DNA of 64,000 nucleotides from an uncultured bacterium (GTDB lineage Bacteria > Patescibacteriota > Saccharimonadia > Saccharimonadales > Saccharimonadaceae), in assembly GCA_903821365.1 (NCBI GenBank), contig CAIJKY010000013.1, positions 1 through 64,000 of the forward strand. The letters run 5' to 3'. A program made the position numbers and the translations under genes. This document shows positions 37,546 through 47,136 of the stretch, piece by piece; position 1 is the first letter of the stretch, and the number at the start of each line of letters is the position of its first letter. The notes under the pieces are model-generated. The model made no database searches, was not told the DNA's origin, and was given only the letters and a program-made list of their open reading frames with translations.

Positions 37546-39108
37546 ATGGGCTCTACGCACGACTACCAAGCAATTCAACGCATCAAGCGCCAGCGCGCCG
37601 CAACGTTAGCGCGTATTATTGGCGGTGCATACTACCGCTGGCGACGCAAACAAATGGACGACATGTACCGTTTTGTTTGCGATGAATTCATTGGCATGGG
37701 TGGTGTCTACGTTAAGTTTTTACAAGGTGTTTTATTGCGGAGTGAGTTTATGAAACGTAGTCAAAATGACGCTCGACTGCGCGTGTTCGAAGATCTTGAC
37801 CGTGAGCCGCTCGACATCGAAGCAATACTCGCAGTTGAACTGAGTGCTGAAAAACGAAAGCACATCACTAACGTTAATCCTGTGCCGTTTGCCGCAGGTA
37901 GCTTTGGCCAGGTCTACTACGGCATGCATAGCAGTGGCAAGCCAGTCATTATTAAGGTGCTGCGACCGCTCATCAAAGAAACCCTCAAGTTTGACCTACG
38001 ACTCATCTCAATCTTCACTAAGCGCTTCAGCAAGCGGCTATCGCCAAATACTGACTTTGACATCAAGAAGCCACTCGAAGATTTCAAAAACGCCACACTC
38101 CGCGAAACCGATTACAAAAGTGAGGCGGCATTCGCCAACGAAATGTATCAAGCCTATCGCGGCCATGACCATTTCGTTATTCCCGAAACATTCATCGATC
38201 TGTGCACAGATAACATTATCGTCCAGGAATATCTTGATGGCATATCTGCCGCTCATCTCGTAAAAATGAAAAGCCAAGGCCATGATCCGCATGAATACGT
38301 CCGCCACTATCTCGATAGTGATCTGTCAAAACAGCTAACCGTGCTTGGCTATGAGTATTTGCTTGGAATCTTTACCTTGCCACGTATCCAGGGAGATCCT
38401 CACCCTGGTAATGTACGTTTAATGCGAGATGATAAGGTAGGATTGATTGATTTTGGCATCTATGCTGACGCACCAAAAGAGAAGGCCGCGCTCTATGGCC
38501 TTCTTGAGCAATATAACGGCCTGTACCAAGGTAAGCTTGATGTCCCGGCTCTATTTGGGCAGTTTATGCGTTTCTTCAGCCCAGAGCTTTACCGCGCCCT
38601 GGAGCGTATTAACCAGCTACTCCCTCCGGATAAGCAAAGCGATAATTTGGCACGTGATATCGGCGAGGTAGCTTCGGTTGGTTTTCATAAAAAGACCAGC
38701 ACCAGCCAGGTTGAACATATGATTAAAGATGGCACAATTATCAAAAGTATTAATCAACTAACCAACAAGGACAATCGCTTTGGATTAATCATGCGTATCG
38801 AATCAGCTGATATGATTCGCGCAGCCCAAACCTACCTGACACTCGTCGAATCGCTTGGCGCGTCGTCAATCCTTGGCGACGTATTTAGCCGGGCGCTTGA
38901 GCATGTTGCCAAAGAACACTCCGAAATACTACAAGAAGAACGTTCGCCAATGTCGGTAAACCGCTCCGTGGAGATTATTGCCAGCTGGCTGGGCCGCGTT
39001 GCCGAACGTGATCCACAACTTTTTGGTGTGCTATCATCAAAAATGAGATCAGGCGAAGCGGACGCACGTGAATTAGAAAAAACCATTCAAAAGGAGATTA
39101 AGAAATAA
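37546..39108 (+). CDS. ABC1/UbiB-family kinase-like protein
   Basis: A 520-residue protein. Kinase-like core with the Ala/Gly loop AAGSFGQVYYG, PVIIKVLRP, the ExD-type VQEYLDG, QGDPHPGNVRL and VGLIDFG. In other bacteria UbiB/AarF supports quinone synthesis; no quinone genes are present here, so it may have another lipid-related role. Start at ATG 37546; a TTG 30 nt earlier overlaps the small gene. Followed by a 64-residue membrane protein overlapping by 1 nt. Confidence 0.9.
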   Translation: MGSTHDYQAIQRIKRQRAATLARIIGGAYYRWRRKQMDDMYRFVCDEFIGMGGVYVKFLQGVLLRSEFMKRSQNDARLRVFEDLDREPLDIEAILAVELSAEKRKHITNVNPVPFAAGSFGQVYYGMHSSGKPVIIKVLRPLIKETLKFDLRLISIFTKRFSKRLSPNTDFDIKKPLEDFKNATLRETDYKSEAAFANEMYQAYRGHDHFVIPETFIDLCTDNIIVQEYLDGISAAHLVKMKSQGHDPHEYVRHYLDSDLSKQLTVLGYEYLLGIFTLPRIQGDPHPGNVRLMRDDKVGLIDFGIYADAPKEKAALYGLLEQYNGLYQGKLDVPALFGQFMRFFSPELYRALERINQLLPPDKQSDNLARDIGEVASVGFHKKTSTSQVEHMIKDGTIIKSINQLTNKDNRFGLIMRIESADMIRAAQTYLTLVESLGASSILGDVFSRALEHVAKEHSEILQEERSPMSVNRSVEIIASWLGRVAERDPQLFGVLSSKMRSGEADARELEKTIQKEIKK

Positions 39109-39302
39109 TGAGCTCACCACTACGAGACATGGTACTATTCGTAAAATATCCATACACTGCAGGCATTATTGCTACGATGTGGCTCGGCACGGCCGCGTTT
39201 ATCGCAATCGATCGTAAACTCGATATTGTTGTTATGGTCGGCGTGACGATGGTTGCAAGCGCGATTGTTGCGCTCATGGGGTTTGCGGGCGGCAACGAGT
39301 AG
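39108..39302 (+). CDS. Small two-helix membrane protein
   Basis: A 64-residue protein with hydrophobic segments at about 15-30 and 38-58 (IVVMVGVTMVASAIVALMGFAGG). The start overlaps the UbiB-like stop by 1 nt (TAATG), so it is coupled. Not recognised. Confidence 0.7.
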   Translation: MSSPLRDMVLFVKYPYTAGIIATMWLGTAAFIAIDRKLDIVVMVGVTMVASAIVALMGFAGGNE

Positions 39303-39312
39303 TTGCCTAAGC

Positions 39313-39777
39313 TTAACCAGTGATACGCTGGTAGCCGTCGTCATCCATTTCGCGCTGACGAACTTGTTGCATATAGGCACTCATTTGTTGGGCAAACTGC
39401 TCAACAACCTGAAAGCGATTGCGTAACTCATTCATTTGCTGTGAGGTGTAATCGACAGACTGCATTGACCGTTGCACCGCGACAAGCGCTTGTTGCATTT
39501 GCTGAAACTGTTGCTGCATCTGCTGTACTTGCTGTTGAATTTGCTGGTTCTGCTGCTGGAGCTGTTGGACGGCCTGTTGCGTACCTTCGACGCGCGGCTT
39601 TGCTTCTTCAACATGCTGGCGCACGCGCTGCACATCTTCGCTATTACTGCTTGCCGAACTGTTAACTTGGGCCTTTAAATCGTTAAGCGTGCTTTTCAAA
39701 TCGTTAAGCGTGCTTTTTACTTGATTATTACTATCATTAACAATTCGCTGAATATCGTTGTAGCTTAAGTCGGCCAT
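39313..39777 (-). CDS. Gln-rich coiled-coil protein
   Basis: A 154-residue protein, almost entirely helical, with a perfect short duplication STLNDLK-STLNDLK (about residues 17-30) and a Gln-dominated coiled coil (QQVQQMQQQFQQMQQ). No signal or membrane segment. It could be a scaffold or tether; no family is recognised. Confidence 0.72.
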   Translation of the reverse strand: MADLSYNDIQRIVNDSNNQVKSTLNDLKSTLNDLKAQVNSSASSNSEDVQRVRQHVEEAKPRVEGTQQAVQQLQQQNQQIQQQVQQMQQQFQQMQQALVAVQRSMQSVDYTSQQMNELRNRFQVVEQFAQQMSAYMQQVRQREMDDDGYQRITG

Positions 39778-39804
39778 ATGTACGTATTATATAGCTGGTA
39801 ACGC

Positions 39805-41325
39805 TTATTTAGCAAACTCAATTGCACGAGTTTCACGAATAACGCTCACCTTGATAGTGCCAGGATACTGCATGCTGCTTTCAATTTTATTAGCAATATC
39901 GCGAGCAAGTTTAATCGCTGACAAGTCATCAATCTCACGTGGTCGAACCATAACGCGTACTTCACGTCCGGCGCTGATGGCGTAGGCTTTATCAATTCCT
40001 GGGAAACCTGTTGCGATGTTCTCGAGTTCGCGCATACGCTCGGCAAAGTTTTCGGCGCTAATATTACGTGCACCCGGGCGAGCTGCAGACAATGCGTCAA
40101 CAACACGTATAACCAACGCTTCTGGAGTCGTCGCCTCGACATCATCATGATGCGCTTCGATAGCGTGGGCAATTTTTTCAGACACGCCGTATTTACGAGC
40201 AAGTTCCGCGCCGATGTGATGATGCTTGCCTTCGACTTTATGCGTAACTGCTTTGCCGATGTCGTGGAGGAGCGCGGCATATTTAACAACACGGACATCA
40301 ACCCCAAGCTCAACCCCAATTAAGCCTGCCACATGTGCCATTTCGGTACTGTGTTTTAAGACATTTTGACCATAACTAGTGCGATACTTCAATTCACCAA
40401 GTAAGCGAAGGAGCTCGCGCGGAATACCGGCAATGCCCACTTCACGCGCAGCATCTTCGCCGGCACGTTCAACGTCTTTGTCGATTTGTTTACGAGCCTT
40501 TTCAACCACTTCTTCAATACGGCCAGGGTGAATGCGCCCATCTTTCATTAACATTTCAAGTGTTACGCGCGCTATTTGGCGACGAATTGGGTCAAAGCTC
40601 GAAAGCACCACCATGCCTGGCGTGTCATCAACGAGCACATCAACACCTGTCGCACGTTGAATCGCCTGGATGTTGCGCCCTTCTTTACCGATAATGCGCC
40701 CTTTCATCTCTTCATCTTCTAATTTCAGAGCGGTTACGGTACGCTCGGCGGTTACCTCAGAAGACATACGTTCCATCGCGCTCACCAGGATAACTTGAGC
40801 TTTTTCTTCAGCATCATCTTGCGCCTCACGTTGCAACTTGCCAACCAAACCAACGAGGTCATGCTTGATGTCTCGTTCGGTCATAGTCATTAGTTTTTCG
40901 GCAGCTTCAGTCTTTGATAACTTAGCAATTTTTTCAAGCTTTTCTTGCTGTCGCACACGGATGTCACGGATCTCGCCTTTCAAGCTCTCAACTTCGTCAT
41001 CTGCCTTGCGAAGATTTTCGGCTCGTTTGTCGAGCTCTTCTAGTTTGCGGTCGAGACTCGCTTCTCGGTCAAGAACACGGCGCTCAGTCTTATTGATTTC
41101 ATCGCGACGCTCGCGCTCTTCTTTCTTCGCATCATCAGCGCGTTTCAAAGCTTTATCAGTCGCTTCTAACTCAATTTTTTTAGCTTTTTTCTCAGCATCA
41201 GTAATAAGTCGCTCGGCAGTAAGTCCAGCATTTGCGCGGCGACGGCGCGACAAAACAACCGTGCCTCCAGCGCCGGCTCCCGCTCCAACAATTACAGCAA
41301 TAATACTGCTTATCAGTAGTTCCAT
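39805..41325 (-). CDS. rny: Ribonuclease Y
   Basis: A 506-residue protein: N-terminal membrane anchor (ELLISSIIAVIVGAGAGAGG), long coiled coil (about 30-190), KH domain with GRIIGKEGRNIQAIQ (about 210-224), and HD domain with LLHDIGKA and EAHHDDVE. It starts bulk mRNA decay at the membrane by internal cuts. A structured leader precedes it. In this organism it is one candidate consumer of, or barrier against, the panhandle mRNAs. Confidence 0.97.
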   Translation of the reverse strand: MELLISSIIAVIVGAGAGAGGTVVLSRRRRANAGLTAERLITDAEKKAKKIELEATDKALKRADDAKKEERERRDEINKTERRVLDREASLDRKLEELDKRAENLRKADDEVESLKGEIRDIRVRQQEKLEKIAKLSKTEAAEKLMTMTERDIKHDLVGLVGKLQREAQDDAEEKAQVILVSAMERMSSEVTAERTVTALKLEDEEMKGRIIGKEGRNIQAIQRATGVDVLVDDTPGMVVLSSFDPIRRQIARVTLEMLMKDGRIHPGRIEEVVEKARKQIDKDVERAGEDAAREVGIAGIPRELLRLLGELKYRTSYGQNVLKHSTEMAHVAGLIGVELGVDVRVVKYAALLHDIGKAVTHKVEGKHHHIGAELARKYGVSEKIAHAIEAHHDDVEATTPEALVIRVVDALSAARPGARNISAENFAERMRELENIATGFPGIDKAYAISAGREVRVMVRPREIDDLSAIKLARDIANKIESSMQYPGTIKVSVIRETRAIEFAK

Positions 41326-41346
41326 ACGAATCCTTTCTCTTTAGTG

Positions 41347-41406
41347 CGATACTGCCGAGCAACAGCGGCGAGAATGCAGTACGTTCCTCGAAAAGAGACA
41401 GTATCG
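41347..41406 (-). promoter_or_regulatory. Structured leader of RNase Y
   Basis: CGATACTG (41399-41406) pairs perfectly with CAGTATCG (41347-41354) and encloses about 44 nt including GCCG/CGGC-type inner pairs. AT-rich -10-like sequence lies just upstream (about 41405-41420). Possible autoregulation of the RNase by cleaving its own leader is an inference. Confidence 0.55.
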
Positions 41407-41557
41407 ATATAATTTATACAAATCAGTCATGGCCAAGCCACGAATAAAACAACAGGGGAGAATCGTGTGCATAAGTGGGTGCGCATGGTGTAAAGGCGCA
41501 CGGCGACACATTATTCTCTATGGTGTATTGTACGGCCAGTTTGTCAAAAACACAATC

Positions 41558-41947
41558 TTACTTGCGTGGTTTTGTGATGTGCGCATCAGCACCGTAGAAC
41601 GGGAGCGCGACCTTATCATTATCACCTCGGAGTAAGCGCTCGGCGCCGAGTTGCTGCCAATCATCGCCGTTTTCAGTCACAATTGGCACCGTTAGGCCAT
41701 AACTGAGCGCATTCACGGTCGCAGCTCCAATACGCAGGCCGGTAAAGCTACCCGGCCCACTAAAGAAAATGACGCCAGTAATATCTGCCAACGTCATATC
41801 AGCAGACTTGAGCAAAGCAATAATACGGCCTGGCAACTCTTTAGCCATTTGCCGTCCCAGCTCATCCTGCGACTTTGCAACAACCTGGTCTAAATCTCGC
41901 AGAGTGAGTTCAGCCATGGGACTATCGGTTCGTACGCTCAAGATCAT
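41558..41947 (-). CDS. tsaB: TsaB-like protein, short form (t6A synthesis)
   Basis: A 129-residue protein. [14 protein letters not shown] (in place of the usual ILAIDTS start), the helical LLKSADMTLADITGVIFFSGPGSFTGLRIG motif, typical of TsaB, and ALSYGLTVPIV. TsaB proteins are usually over 200 residues; this one lacks the second half. It follows tsaE with an ATGA overlap. The partner TsaD is not in the window. Confidence 0.85.
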   Translation of the reverse strand: MILSVRTDSPMAELTLRDLDQVVAKSQDELGRQMAKELPGRIIALLKSADMTLADITGVIFFSGPGSFTGLRIGAATVNALSYGLTVPIVTENGDDWQQLGAERLLRGDNDKVALPFYGADAHITKPRK

Positions 41948-42444
41948 TGCAGTTCTTCTTTCAGTACAGCAATAACTTGCTGAAAATTAGTGGGCACGAC
42001 AAACTCAATCGTACGAGCCGATGACGGATCATGCGAGAATGTGCAGTGGATTGTCGTTTCGGCTGGCAAGACATCCTCGACAGTCTCATTCCACTCAACG
42101 ACAACAACGTTCCCTTCTGTCGTTACGGCTTCTTGTAGCTCAGCTCGCATAATACCCGGCTCACTTAAGCGGTAAAAATCGTAATGAGCAAGCTGCATAG
42201 CATTGTGCGCTGCGTAGAGCCGCTCAATCGTGAAAGTTGGACTCTGCACAACGTCTGTCACGCCCATACCAGCGGCTAAGCCCTTTGTGAAGGTTGTCTT
42301 GCCGCTTCCAACATCGCCGTTAAGTGCGAAGACTTCACCGCCACTCAAGACAGCGCCCAAGGCTTTGCCAATAGACTGCATCGATTCGGCCGTTACAATC
42401 GAGCGTAGTGTCGTTTTAAATGGTGGGGTAACTACTGAGGACAT
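41944..42444 (-). CDS. tsaE: TsaE ATPase (t6A synthesis)
   Basis: A 166-residue protein. Walker [39 protein letters not shown] and VVVVEWNE are all TsaE hallmarks. It supports TsaB-TsaD in making the threonylcarbamoyl-A37 modification of tRNAs. First gene of a two-gene operon. Confidence 0.95.
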   Translation of the reverse strand: MSSVVTPPFKTTLRSIVTAESMQSIGKALGAVLSGGEVFALNGDVGSGKTTFTKGLAAGMGVTDVVQSPTFTIERLYAAHNAMQLAHYDFYRLSEPGIMRAELQEAVTTEGNVVVVEWNETVEDVLPAETTIHCTFSHDPSSARTIEFVVPTNFQQVIAVLKEELQ

Positions 42445-42610
42445 ATGCCCATAAGTATAGCAAAAAAGCGCCGGAGTACCTGTACTTTTCTGCTCAAAAT
42501 GGTTATGCTAGTAAGGTATACGTCCATGCATTCATAGCATTTCAAACAAAGATCGCACTAATAGATAGGTCACCCTCGCCAATGTCATCAAGGCATTAAA
42601 ATTATCAGTT

Positions 42611-44395
42611 ATGCGAATAGCCGAAGACACACTCATTCAATTGCTCCGCGCTGCCGGTAAAATTACCGACGATAGTTTGAAGACCCTTCAAGAAGTTGCT
42701 AAAAAAGACAATCAGTCATTGCTTAACACGGTGATTAGCAAAGAGCTTATTAGCGACAGCGAGCTGACAAAAATATACTCAGGCTATCTTGATGTACCCT
42801 TTATCGACCTTGATGCGCATGCTATTACCAGAGAAACGCTTAGTGTCATTCCTGAGCGTATTGCACGTCAGTACAATGCTGTCGTTTTCGGCAACAAAGA
42901 CGGGTATACGCTCCTCGCCATGGAAGACCCCGAGGATGTTCAAGCGGTCAACTTCTTGCAGAAATATATTGGTAATCAATTCAAGCTGTACATGGCACCA
43001 AAAGAGAATATTCTTTTAGCCCTTGAGAACTATCGAGAAGGTGTTGCTTCAGAAATCGACAAGGTGATTGAGATCCAATCTGAGAGTGAAGAAAAAGCTC
43101 AAGAATCAGTTTCCGACGAAGACATAGCCGAGAACTCACCAATCGCACAAACAGTTAACTTGCTCCTTGAATACGCCATTCGTTCAGGCGCCTCCGACCT
43201 ACATATCGAACCTCGCGAAGAATACGTCCAGATTCGCTACCGTATTGATGGCGTGCTAAAAGAGGCAAACCGCCTACCTCGCAACATCATGAACGCCTTG
43301 ATCAGTCGTATTAAAATTTTGTCGGCACTCAAAATCGACGAGCGGCGTGTCCCGCAGGACGGTCGTTTCAAGATCGTCGTAGCAGGCAAAAAATACGCCC
43401 TGCGTGTCAGCACTCTACCAATCACCGATGGCGAGAAGATTGTCATGCGTGTGCTCGATGAAAGCAACCGCGCCGCCACACTCGAAGAGCTTGGCTATTG
43501 GGGCCCAGCGCTGAAAGCCGTCAATAACGCCCTTGTTCAGCCGCATGGGATGTTGCTTGTCACTGGACCAACCGGCTCGGGTAAGTCGACGAGCCTATAT
43601 AGCTCGCTGAGTATTCTTAATCGTCCAGAAGTTAACATATCAACTGTTGAAGATCCGGTTGAGTACAAGATTGTGGGTGCGAATCAAACACAGGTCAATC
43701 CAAAAGCTGGTATGACTTTTGTCGCGGGGCTACGTGCTCTTCTGCGACAAGATCCGAACATCATCATGGTTGGTGAGATCCGCGACAGCGAAACCGCCAA
43801 CTTGGCGGTGCAGGCGGCACTAACCGGACACCTTGTCTTCTCAACACTGCACACAAATAATGCCGCGACCTGCTTGCCCCGCCTCCTCGATATGGGCATT
43901 GAGCCTTTCTTAATTGCTTCGACCGTTCGGGTTGTCGTTGGACAGCGCCTCGTCCGAAAACTATGTACAACGTGCAAAGAACAGCATGAGCCAACCGCAG
44001 AAGAGCTCAAAGAACTATCTACCGTGTTCAAACTCAACGATGCCACGAGCTTTGCAAACTTACACAAACTTGAAATAGCTGCCGCTGACGAAAAGCTTGG
44101 TGGCGATTCTCGAGACTATAGTACGACCGAGACAACAATTAAAAAGCTTTGGCGCGCTAAAGTTGGTGGCTGTGACGAATGTGGCAAGACTGGCTACAAA
44201 GGCCGCATGGGCATTTACGAAGTCCTGACAAATACTGTGAAGATCCAGAATTTGATTGTTGGCAACGCAACAAGCAATGACATACAAAAAACGGCGATTG
44301 AAGAAGGAATGGTGACGATGCAAAACGATGGTTTTATTAAAGCACTGCGTGGCGAGACAAGTGTTGAAGAAATTCTGAGAGTGACGCGAGAATAA
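42611..44395 (+). CDS. pilB: PilB-type pilus extension ATPase
   Basis: A 594-residue protein. N-terminal MshEN-like domain (about 1-150), DLHIEPREEYVQIRYRIDG, Walker A GPTGSGKSTSLYS, VEDPVEY, Walker B MVGEIRDSETA, and a CxxC pair CTTCKEQ ... CDECGKTG of the zinc-binding type seen in PilB/GspE. It powers pilus assembly. Overlaps pilC by 1 nt. Confidence 0.96.
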   Translation: MRIAEDTLIQLLRAAGKITDDSLKTLQEVAKKDNQSLLNTVISKELISDSELTKIYSGYLDVPFIDLDAHAITRETLSVIPERIARQYNAVVFGNKDGYTLLAMEDPEDVQAVNFLQKYIGNQFKLYMAPKENILLALENYREGVASEIDKVIEIQSESEEKAQESVSDEDIAENSPIAQTVNLLLEYAIRSGASDLHIEPREEYVQIRYRIDGVLKEANRLPRNIMNALISRIKILSALKIDERRVPQDGRFKIVVAGKKYALRVSTLPITDGEKIVMRVLDESNRAATLEELGYWGPALKAVNNALVQPHGMLLVTGPTGSGKSTSLYSSLSILNRPEVNISTVEDPVEYKIVGANQTQVNPKAGMTFVAGLRALLRQDPNIIMVGEIRDSETANLAVQAALTGHLVFSTLHTNNAATCLPRLLDMGIEPFLIASTVRVVVGQRLVRKLCTTCKEQHEPTAEELKELSTVFKLNDATSFANLHKLEIAAADEKLGGDSRDYSTTETTIKKLWRAKVGGCDECGKTGYKGRMGIYEVLTNTVKIQNLIVGNATSNDIQKTAIEEGMVTMQNDGFIKALRGETSVEEILRVTRE

Positions 44396-45624
44396 TGGCA
44401 CATTTTACTTACAAAGCAACGACTGCTGATGGCAAGACAGTAAATGGTAAGCTTGAAGCTGTCGATCGAAGTGCTGCAATTAACTCTCTCTACAAAGAAC
44501 AGCTCAAACCCGTCTCACTCGCTATAACAAGCGAGAAACGTTCAGGCGGCTTTGATATCAACAGCTTGCTTGGCAATAACCGTGTTAAGAGTCAAGATTT
44601 GGTCATCTTTACCCGTCAGCTCAGTACCATGGTTAGCGCAGGTGTGCCTTTGCTTCGTTCACTTGGATCACTTCAATCACAAACCGAAAGTGCTGGCCTA
44701 AAGCTGATTCTCGCCGATGTGCTCCGTGATGTTCAAGGTGGTACCTCACTTGGCGATGCCTTTGCAAAACATCCAAAAGCCTTCAACGATGTCTACGTCA
44801 ACATGGTGCGCGCAGGTGAGGCTGCGGGTATCCTTGAAGAAATCCTAAAACGTGTCGCAGCACAACAAGAACGCAATGCCTCCATTCGCAAGAAAGTAAA
44901 AGGTGCCATGACCTATCCGATGGTGCTGGTCTTTATTACCGTTGGCGCCTTTTTTGTACTCATGCTCTTCGTGATCCCTAAAATTGGTGGCATCATCAAA
45001 GACCTTGGCGGCCCAAATGCTGATCTACCAGCTCTAACGAAGGGGATGCTCGCCATAAGTGGCTTCTTGCAGTCGTATTGGTATATTGTCATTGGTGGCT
45101 CTATTCTGTTTTTCATCTTGTTCCGCCGCTACATTGCGACCGACAAAGGTAAAGAGCAATTTCATGCTGCTATTCTCAAAGTGCCCGCCGTTGGCCCTAT
45201 CATCAAGAAAGTAGCTGTTGCTCGTTTTGCCCGTACGTTCGCCTCTCTTATGGGCGCTGGCGTGAGCGTGCTAGAGGCACTTAAAGTAACCGGTCGTGCC
45301 ATCGGTAATCGTAGTTATGAGAAGGCGCTTCAGGATGCCGCAAATCAGGTGCAGAATGGCAAGCAACTCTCGGAGTGCCTTTCGGGTAGCAGTCTATTCC
45401 CTGCAATTGTTCCGCAAATGCTTGCCGTCGGTGAAGAAACCGGCCAAACAGACACCGTATTAGTGAAGGTGGCCGACTTCTACGAAGAAGAAGTAAACGT
45501 TGCTATCGATGGCATTAGTGGCGTTATCGAGCCGGTCATGATCGTGCTGATGGGCGGCATGGTGGGTGTGATTGCGGTGAGCGTACTCGGTCCAATTAGT
45601 AGCATCTCTCAAAACATCAAGTAG
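44395..45624 (+). CDS. pilC: PilC inner membrane platform protein
   Basis: A 409-residue protein with two T2SSF domains: FTRQLSTMVSAGVPLLRSL (about 76-94) and FARTFASLMGAGVSVLEAL (about 279-297), separated by membrane helices. It joins the ATPase to the pilin pool. Start overlaps pilB stop (TAATGG). Confidence 0.95.
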   Translation: MAHFTYKATTADGKTVNGKLEAVDRSAAINSLYKEQLKPVSLAITSEKRSGGFDINSLLGNNRVKSQDLVIFTRQLSTMVSAGVPLLRSLGSLQSQTESAGLKLILADVLRDVQGGTSLGDAFAKHPKAFNDVYVNMVRAGEAAGILEEILKRVAAQQERNASIRKKVKGAMTYPMVLVFITVGAFFVLMLFVIPKIGGIIKDLGGPNADLPALTKGMLAISGFLQSYWYIVIGGSILFFILFRRYIATDKGKEQFHAAILKVPAVGPIIKKVAVARFARTFASLMGAGVSVLEALKVTGRAIGNRSYEKALQDAANQVQNGKQLSECLSGSSLFPAIVPQMLAVGEETGQTDTVLVKVADFYEEEVNVAIDGISGVIEPVMIVLMGGMVGVIAVSVLGPISSISQNIK

Positions 45625-45633
45625 ACAAGCTAC

Positions 45634-45969
45634 CTACTTGATTTCTGAGAATGGATTGTCACGACCCGGAGCATAATCCGGGATAACAGGGCCGCTATTC
45701 GCGGTCTGTAATTGCAACACTTTATCAACGACCGTCTTATCTTGATTAAGTCGCACCTGCACAACAGAAGCTTTTTCAGTCTCTCGATAATCAATGTCAT
45801 CGTAAGCAAAAAGCGACGATGTCATGTAAATGACAAAGCTCAGTGACAGCACCATCGCCACCGAGAAGACGAAGAAGAGTCGCTTCTTTATTGGGTTCCA
45901 AACGATTAATCCAGTCGCTGTTGCCTGCTTGATGAACTTCTCAACTTCGGGTGATGTTTTCATATGCAT
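45634..45969 (-). CDS. Last gene of the pilMNO operon, single-pass membrane protein
   Basis: A 111-residue protein: one transmembrane helix (FVFSVAMVLSLSFVIYMTSSLF, about 31-52) with a short cytosolic start and an outside tail ending DNPFSEIK. The place after pilO is where pilP usually stands, and the terminal motif NPFSEI resembles the start of pilus alignment proteins (DPF), but PilP proteins are longer. Function tied to the pilus by position only. Confidence 0.7.
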   Translation of the reverse strand: MHMKTSPEVEKFIKQATATGLIVWNPIKKRLFFVFSVAMVLSLSFVIYMTSSLFAYDDIDYRETEKASVVQVRLNQDKTVVDKVLQLQTANSGPVIPDYAPGRDNPFSEIK

Positions 45970-45973
45970 ATAA

Positions 45974-46531
45974 TTATTTCTTCTTGATGAATACTTCTAC
46001 GTTTAAACTTGCGCTCGATAGCAAGTCAGGTGAATTTGCATCAGGCTGCATGGTTAACGTATTAACTTGCACGTGCTGTAAGTTGTTCTCTAATTTCTTA
46101 ACGAAAGCAGTAAAGTTATCGTACGATGAACCAGCGCCAATGGTAATAGTGAGCGGCATCGTCACGACGCCAGCAGGAGTAATTGTGGCAACAACGCCTT
46201 TGTCAAGGAAGGTTATGCCGGTCACGCTTATCCCCCCATCGCTCGCATACTTATACAAATCAGCGACAAACTGCGATCGATAGCTGTCGGGAGGAATGAC
46301 TTGTGACATGGCGGTGAGGAGCTTCTCAACTGCAGGATCACTAAATTGCTTTTGTACATTCTGAAGACTAGCCTGTGCTTGATCATTTAGTTCGGCATCA
46401 ATCTTAACATGATTGGCAGCACGAACGTTTTCTTGCAACATACCATACGCGTAGTATGTACCAAATCCAGCCGCGCCAAAGACAATAACGAGGCTCGCCA
46501 GTAGTACTAGCATTAGCTTACGAGCATTCAT
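45974..46531 (-). CDS. pilO: PilO-like pilus assembly protein
   Basis: A 185-residue protein: N-terminal transmembrane helix (about 7-28), a coiled coil, and a ferredoxin-like outside domain with VVTMPLTITIGAGSSYDNFTAFVKKLENN, as in PilO. It forms a dimer or heterodimer with PilN in the alignment complex. Starts at the last base of pilN's stop. Confidence 0.85.
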   Translation of the reverse strand: MNARKLMLVLLASLVIVFGAAGFGTYYAYGMLQENVRAANHVKIDAELNDQAQASLQNVQKQFSDPAVEKLLTAMSQVIPPDSYRSQFVADLYKYASDGGISVTGITFLDKGVVATITPAGVVTMPLTITIGAGSSYDNFTAFVKKLENNLQHVQVNTLTMQPDANSPDLLSSASLNVEVFIKKK

Positions 46532-47136
46532 TACTGTGACCCCTTTGCTTGGGCGGCTTTGATACTCGCCGGGACCAGAGTGGCAGTGATTGTTGCGCTA
46601 AATGGGTATTTATCACCGCTCACGCTGGCTCCACCAGTCTTGCCGCCAGCTTCAATACCAACAAGCTTTACATCTTTAAAAATGCCTGACGCTTCAAAAT
46701 TCTCTTTAAGAACCGCTCCTTTATTAAAACTATCGAGCCGGACAGTCAACGTAATTGGTGTCGCAAGCGTTTTTGTATCAAGTGTCAACGTGCCAATGAC
46801 TGCGCCTGGTGGGAGCGCTTTTGCAATACCAGCAACAACGTCACTCAAAATAATTTCTGAACCATAGATGGCTCGAGCTTGCTTGATGTTCTCGTTAAAG
46901 GCTTGTACTTTATCTCGTGTGTCTTTAAGGCTGCCGAGCTTCTTGTCGCTCTCCTCTTTGAGCTGAACGTATGAGGCCTTGTTGCGTTCGTTGAGAACGA
47001 ATGACACACCAAAAACTCCGATCACGCAGACTGCCGTGATGGCGAGTATCGTAAGGTAACGAATGAGTTGCGTATTGATGCGCCCTGCGCGAAACTCTTT
47101 TTTGGAATCGGGAGGTAAAAGATTGATCATCGCCAC
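46531..47136 (-). CDS. pilN: PilN-like pilus assembly protein
   Basis: A 201-residue protein. MAMINLLPPDSKKEFR is the PilN N-terminal motif that binds PilM (consensus INLLP); one helix (about 25-50) and an outside PilN domain follow. Overlaps pilM by 10 nt. Confidence 0.92.
   Translation of the reverse strand: MAMINLLPPDSKKEFRAGRINTQLIRYLTILAITAVCVIGVFGVSFVLNERNKASYVQLKEESDKKLGSLKDTRDKVQAFNENIKQARAIYGSEIILSDVVAGIAKALPPGAVIGTLTLDTKTLATPITLTVRLDSFNKGAVLKENFEASGIFKDVKLVGIEAGGKTGGASVSGDKYPFSATITATLVPASIKAAQAKGSQ

Noticed and set aside
41429-41635. 68-codon plus-strand frame with a Cys pair, before and over tsaB
   Set aside because: Overlaps the tsaB end on the other strand, has no promoter or ribosome site and no family pattern.
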